From contig NC_069376.1 in NCBI RefSeq assembly GCF_021730395.1, positions 16,463,001 through 16,527,000 of the forward strand: 64,000 bases of DNA, written 5' to 3'. The position numbers and the translations under genes are program-made. This stretch comes from Mercenaria mercenaria. Lineage: Eukaryota; Mollusca; Bivalvia; Venerida; Veneridae. Below are positions 59,401 through 64,000 of this stretch, in pieces. Under the pieces are notes generated by a model. That model worked only from the letters and a program-made list of their open reading frames with translations. It ran no database searches and had not been told where the DNA came from. The stretch's first letter is position 1; every line of letters begins with the position of its first letter.

Positions 59401-60640
59401 AATAAGAGTTACCGTCCTGGCGTACTTTTAGTGTTTTGATTCATCGTTTGCAGATTGAGCAGGCTAATCAACGGTACTTTGGTCATTAAAGTGGTGCACG
59501 TGTTATGACAATCAGCATTTCCATGAGATTTTGTATCTTCGTTTGAGTTTTCGGCAATCTCCGGCAATCTCCGGCCGTACATGTAGCTCACAAGAGCAGT
59601 AGTTTCCCAAACAATCGAAGAATGCCAAAATCACATACGGAGAAAACGTAACCATACGGGAATTACCGGGCGTCATTACGAGTCCACTTCTTTTTGATGA
59701 ATCAAAAATATCATAAGGCCTAAAAATTCATAGTCTTCGGTAACATGCTAAAAAAGACTTTTCGGATTTTTATTGATGTCAAAATATGAATTCAAATAAG
59801 AGGGACATGCCTTTAGAGCATCAGTAAGTTGATTTCTAACATCACTGACCATGTTAACATAAATTTTGCTGTAAAATAATTCTCAAAGACCATAGAAAAC
59901 ATTTAGGGTCGGGCCAAAAATGTAGGGTAGGTCGGGATACCGGAAACAAACATTTTTATGTCTTATATATGCAGACTGTTAAATCTTAGCTTTTAAAATT
60001 GTGTTTTTATTTACTATGTATTACATTATTTTTTTCCTTACACTGACACCTGCATTTCATGTCGGCTGCGTGACGTAATTCAATGTGTGTCGTTGCATTA
60101 ATTCTTTTATTTTGTTCAGTATGTTCAATCTTATTCAGATTATTGATTAAATTCATAATATTTACATTTACATGTGTACGTTTAGATATTGTCCGTAGGT
60201 ATTGACCTGACACTCATGAATATTCCGTACGTATATCTCCGTAAATCAATTTTCGGTGTCCGAACCTAAATAGCGATATTTGTCTAATTATTGTTCTAAC
60301 TTCTAACAATTTACGAATTATTGGTAGCCAATAAAAGATGCAAAGAAGCCCATAGAAATATTATATATTTAAAGTTTATTAGCTTTGTATCGGGATATGT
60401 GCACGAGGTCTGCAGAGGAAATATTGCGCGTCTTTAGAAGCGCAGTATTCTTCCGCTAATGAGCATGTGCATTTTTTCCCGATGCAGAGATAATAACCTT
60501 TTTACATACGTATTGTCCTTAAGTATTGACCTGACACTCATTAATCTTCGCCAAGATTTTGAACGTTTTCGTTCGTTTACGGAATATTTGTATTCTGAAA
60601 ATATCTTTATTACAAAATAACCTATACAGATAACTGAAGA
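59401..60640. other. Intergenic, no gene recognised
   Basis: A small direct repeat (CGGCAATCTCCGGCAATCTC at ~59553) and a TAGGGT(C/A)GGG(C/A)-like pair near 59908-59935. No exon-like segments. Confidence 0.4.
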
Positions 60641-60647
60641 AACGGTG

Positions 60648-60728
60648 GTGTAGTGGTAAGGTATCTAATTACCAACCATGTTACCACGGGTTCGAAACCA
60701 CCTTAGATCTCTTTTTTTTTTTTTTCTT
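60648..60728 (+). other. tRNA-like segment followed by a T-run
   Basis: GGTGGTGTAGTGGTAAGGTA resembles an A box and CGGGTTCGAAACC a B box. The GGTGG/CCACC ends can pair, and a long T-run (pol III terminator-like) starts at 60712. The T- and anticodon stems pair poorly, so this is more likely a tRNA-derived relic or SINE head than a working tRNA gene. Confidence 0.35.
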
Positions 60729-61199
60729 TTTTCTTTTTTAAATAATGTAATGTTATCAAGACTGCTTTCATTCCCACATTATTCTATGTATAACATTTCA
60801 TGAATTTTAATTGTTTCTCTTGTAACCGTTGCGCAGGTGACAAGCAATGTGTATTTTTATCATAGATAGGCCTACATTTAAAACAATCTTTATCCAACTT
60901 TTTCTACAACGTTTTGATAACTTTCAATAAATGAACCATCAAAATCACGATAATTTGATCAGGTTAGTGGTAGGTTTCCATATAAAACCTTGAAAAAAGA
61001 TGATTTAGCCTGACGTAAGACCCTAACCAACAACCTTGAGATTGACAGCTAAAAGCTTTGTCCACACAGCTACCTGCAATCATTATTGTAACATCAAATC
61101 AATTTAGAAATATATATATGCAATACTTAGATAAATATATATGCAAAATATGATACGCTTTAATTCTGGTTCTGTGGCCTGTATCTTTCAATTGTATTT
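60729..61199. other. Intergenic, nothing seen
   Basis: AT-rich with no exon, repeat or RNA feature that I can support. Confidence 0.4.
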
Positions 61200-61450
61200 A
61201 CCTACCGGCTTCCTTGTTCCCATGAGGTCTATAAACACCTTATAGACCGCTTATGAAGTTTATAAGAATTTCCAGACCTGTCTTATTTCTACTGTCTACA
61301 TAAAAATCTCAAGTGCCTGTCTTGGGAATCGAACCCGAATCACTCCGATGCTAGTCTAGTGCTCTAACCACTGAGCCAAATTGTCGACACACGTTCTTGT
61401 CAGTGATTAAATTTAAAGTTTTGCGTAAGCGACCGAAACAATGCAAGAGA
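61200..61450 (-). mobile_element. tRNA-like SINE, minus strand
   Basis: Minus strand: GGTCGCTTACGCAAAAC leader, tRNA-like TTGGCTCAGTGGTTAGAGCA with TTCGGGTTCGATTCCC, then a body with a short palindrome (AGGTCTATAAACACCTTATAG). It is related to the units at 37797-38290. Confidence 0.6.
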
Positions 61451-62589
61451 ATCATGAGAAGTCCGTTCGCGACATTTAAGGTGAACGCGTGATTGACTCC
61501 GTAAATATAGTATCAATTGTTTCAAAAAGTACGTTTTAAGTAAAAAAGAAAATTCGACCAATTTTACATATCTTGTAAATTGATCTAAACATGACGTTAT
61601 TGTAAAGTTTTAACATTCAATTCTAAGCAGGTCTTGATGTTTGTCAGAAAGTTAAAGCGGGCATACTCTTCCGCCAAAGCAGAGAATGCTTCATGAAACA
61701 GGACCTTATTTTACATAAAAAGTATTGACAATGATATAATTGAAAAAAAACTACAAACTACACACATTTGCTCCAAGTTAATGGATAGTCTGCTAATGGA
61801 ATTGGACGATTTTCTGTACAATTAACATGGAACATAAGTAACTAAGTTGTATTATTGAAAACCACCAAGCTAAATTATCTTGATACATTCCGAACGTGTC
61901 TGAAATAAGACTGACAGTTTAAACATAATTTAAAGGCAGTTTTTAGGTACTGGAAATTGATGGGAAACTTGTTAAAGTGCATTTCTTGTTTTCTGAAAAA
62001 TGTTCTAAATTTGCTAAATGTCTTTAATTCATATCGAACTAACATTTGGCATTTTTATTCCTTTAAGTATTATTTGATATTTTGCACTGTACAAGCATTG
62101 ATTCTATACTTGTATTGACATCCACGAGTATATGACAATTTCTACACGTGAATTAGGTGTGGAGAAACAAAACGACATTAAACTATATAACATTTATTCA
62201 TTGACAAATCGTTGCCATGTCAATCAAAACGGAGGTCTTTAACTACAAATTTAATGTTAATTAGTTGTACTCATTACTTTCATTGTTAAAAAAAACCTGA
62301 AGCTTTTTATATCTTCTCGATGCTGTCCGCGCAGTTTTTAGCACATTTCGTTGTGTCTTTATGGCGTGTGCTAAATCAGGGTATATTATGATACGCATTC
62401 TTGTGATAATGTAACGATAAATCTATATCAATATTTTTTAAACGGCAATGTTAATTTAAGTGTCAAATTAAAGAGCTAATAAACGTTTTTTTTTAAAAAT
62501 AATTATAAAAAAAACACCATAAAATACCATTCGCGTCAAATTCTGACTGATTGACTAGACACACATTGATGATCTCAGAGGAAGACTAT
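61451..62589. other. Intergenic, nothing seen
   Basis: AT-rich with no supported exon or repeat structure. Confidence 0.4.
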
Positions 62590-62803
62590 TTAACCCTTAG
62601 CCTGCTGCAGGCGTATTTAACAGCCTTTGCAAACAGCTTGGAACCAAATCAGACGCCGATTAAATTGGCGTCTGATCAGGTTCCAAGCTGTTTGCTAGTC
62701 TAACAATATTTCTTCCAATTTTGGAGCAAATTGAATGAACTTTACAATTTTAGCAGACGACATTTCCAGCAGACGTCAATTTATCTAGCATGCTAAAGGT
62801 TAA
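62590..62803. mobile_element. Palindromic MITE with TTAACCCTTAG ends
   Basis: Left end TTAACCCTTAGCCTGCTG, right end TAGCATGCTAAAGGTTAA (inverted match). The centre is a perfect-looking hairpin: GCAAACAGCTTGGAACC...AATTGGCGTCTGATCAGGTTCC. Same end type as 35225-35442. Confidence 0.7.
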
Positions 62804-63276
62804 AGATCTGCTCCGCGGCTATTCAAATTCTATTGTGTGTATGCAACCCATGATTACAATAGGTAGCAGTTAACGGCCACGTGCCACACTTCTGCACGCA
62901 AAACCACAGGTATTTTATATAGAATTTAATATAAAATAGACTCTATTTTGACAGGTGGCACTGTTCATAATCAGGATTTTCATGCTTTTTCAGTGACAAT
63001 TCAAAGTTAAAAGGTAGGACGGGAGCAGGGCTTTAACAAATGTGCACGGATTTTTCATGCAATACAAAATGTCATGTCCTAATTGCTGACAGATATTTTT
63101 ACAGGTTCGTAGCACGTTAGGCATTATGTTATATCAATAGTATTAAATACATTGTGACACATATTGTCTTGTTTTTTCTTCTAATTATTATTTTATCATA
63201 CATACACGTTACAAACGTTCTTCAAATCCGAAACCCATCTGGACTTTGTAAAACAAAGAAGCATGTAGGTAAGTCA

Positions 63277-63416
63277 GTTATCATTCTCGGAATAGGTCTG
63301 CATTGTGTTTATAGACCTGTGAGGAGATTTGAAAACCTCGCTCGCTACGCTCGCTCGGTTCACATATCCCTCAAAGGTCTATAAACACAATGCAGACCTA
63401 TTCCTCGAACAATAAC
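63277..63416. repeat. Palindromic MITE-like element
   Basis: Left arm GTTATCATTCTCGGAATAGG and right arm CCTATTCCTCGAACAATAAC are inverted copies; inner GCATTGTGTTTATAGACCT pairs with AGGTCTATAAACACAATGC. The loop has CTCGCTCGCTACGCTCGCTCG-like sequence. Confidence 0.75.
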
Positions 63417-63540
63417 TACTACTTAAAGTAGCTACACCATATTTTCAATACGTTCTACAATTAGTGAAGTTCTAGTGTGTGTAATATTCCTATGCCAATG
63501 TGTTGCAGCTGAACAAGATCCTTCGAAGGAGCTGTAACTC

Positions 63541-63753
63541 TTAAAAGATCTGCCTCATACCACGATGATGGCTGTTCAACTGTGACCTGGTTTTTCGTCT
63601 ACCATGTACACGTCTATCCTCTCTGGGTGGCCAGACTCCCTTAGAAAGAACATCTAGCTTGTATAGGTCCATAGGTTCAACTTCAAAGTCACAGAATATA
63701 CTACCTGTTGAGACTGCTCCGCATCCTGGATTGCCACGAGTTCCCTCATCATT
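63541..63753 (-). other. Unidentified coding-like open frame
   Basis: An open frame of 70 codons without ATG reads GNPGCGAVSTGSIFCDFEVE, then PMDLYKLDVLSKGVWPPRED and a basic tail (RRVHGRRKTRSQ), ending TAA. Composition is protein-like (balanced hydrophobic, acidic and basic clusters) rather than random AT-rich translation. I do not recognise it. It could be an exon of a gene or transposon continuing outside the frame seen here. Confidence 0.3.
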
Positions 63754-64000
63754 TCAGTGTATTAATACTTTATGAATATGGCTCCCTCTACTGGTTACAA
63801 GTGGCTCCCTCTGTCAAGTGTCTTTTATTTCCGTTGGGTAATAAAACCATACTTACTGACTGAGCGTCTATGTGTCAAACGTGCTTCCCTCGTCTACAAT
63901 GCTATATTATCAATGAGCGTCTATCAATGCAATTCCTGTTTGACCTACAGAATAGTTTTGAATATCATTTTTATAAAAATTAAAGTGTAGGGCCTTACGA

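Overview
The window looks like nuclear DNA of a bivalve mollusc, possibly a venerid-type clam. It is AT-rich and intron-rich, with canonical GT/AG splice sites. It is packed with tRNA-derived SINEs and near-palindromic short DNA elements of kinds I remember from clam genomes. The species call rests on memory of repeats and on the protein family, not on a search.

The dominant content is a cluster of animal-type lipoxygenases (LOX, 5-LOX-like): four apparently intact genes and one gutted relic. In order they are A (minus, CDS 5457-10785), B (minus, 24885-29832), C (plus, 36269-42467), relic E (minus, about 44607-45475) and D (plus, 52600-57848). B/C and E/D are head-to-head pairs. Each intact gene has a short noncoding first exon and five coding exons with the same phases. 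A, C and D each encode 702 residues and B encodes 704. Each protein reads: short N-terminal hydrophobic helix, PLAT-like beta domain, then the catalytic domain. The last exon is always 1351 bp and carries the whole catalytic core. All five iron ligands are present (His384, His389, His580, Asn584 and C-terminal Ile702 in C numbering), and an Ala sits at the Coffa stereocontrol position. The expected product is S-configured fatty-acid hydroperoxides for oxylipin synthesis, possibly made at a membrane.

The duplications carried promoter, intron 1 and 3' flank with them. Homologous promoter blocks precede the first exons, homologous blocks sit inside intron 1 of A, C and D, and 3' flanks align for over 1 kb beyond the stops. 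A and D share a nearly identical 180-bp tract in the last exon although other parts of the genes group differently, which points to recent gene conversion. A three-codon upstream ORF sits before the start in A, C and D. B has lost it and gained an upstream in-frame ATG.

The rest is repeats. Intron 1 of A (about 9.6 kb) holds a decayed restriction-like-endonuclease (R2/NeSL/Hero group) non-LTR retrotransposon with 170-bp direct repeats at both ends. An L2/CR1-like LINE fragment lies inside one of those repeats, and a Tc1/mariner relic and palindromic MITEs lie nearby. An approximately 790-bp foldback element lies between the divergent promoters of B and C. SINEs of at least four kinds, a 25-bp minisatellite, several long palindromes and a GC-richer unclassified island make up most of the remainder. 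No rRNA, CRISPR, operon structure or convincing tRNA gene was seen.
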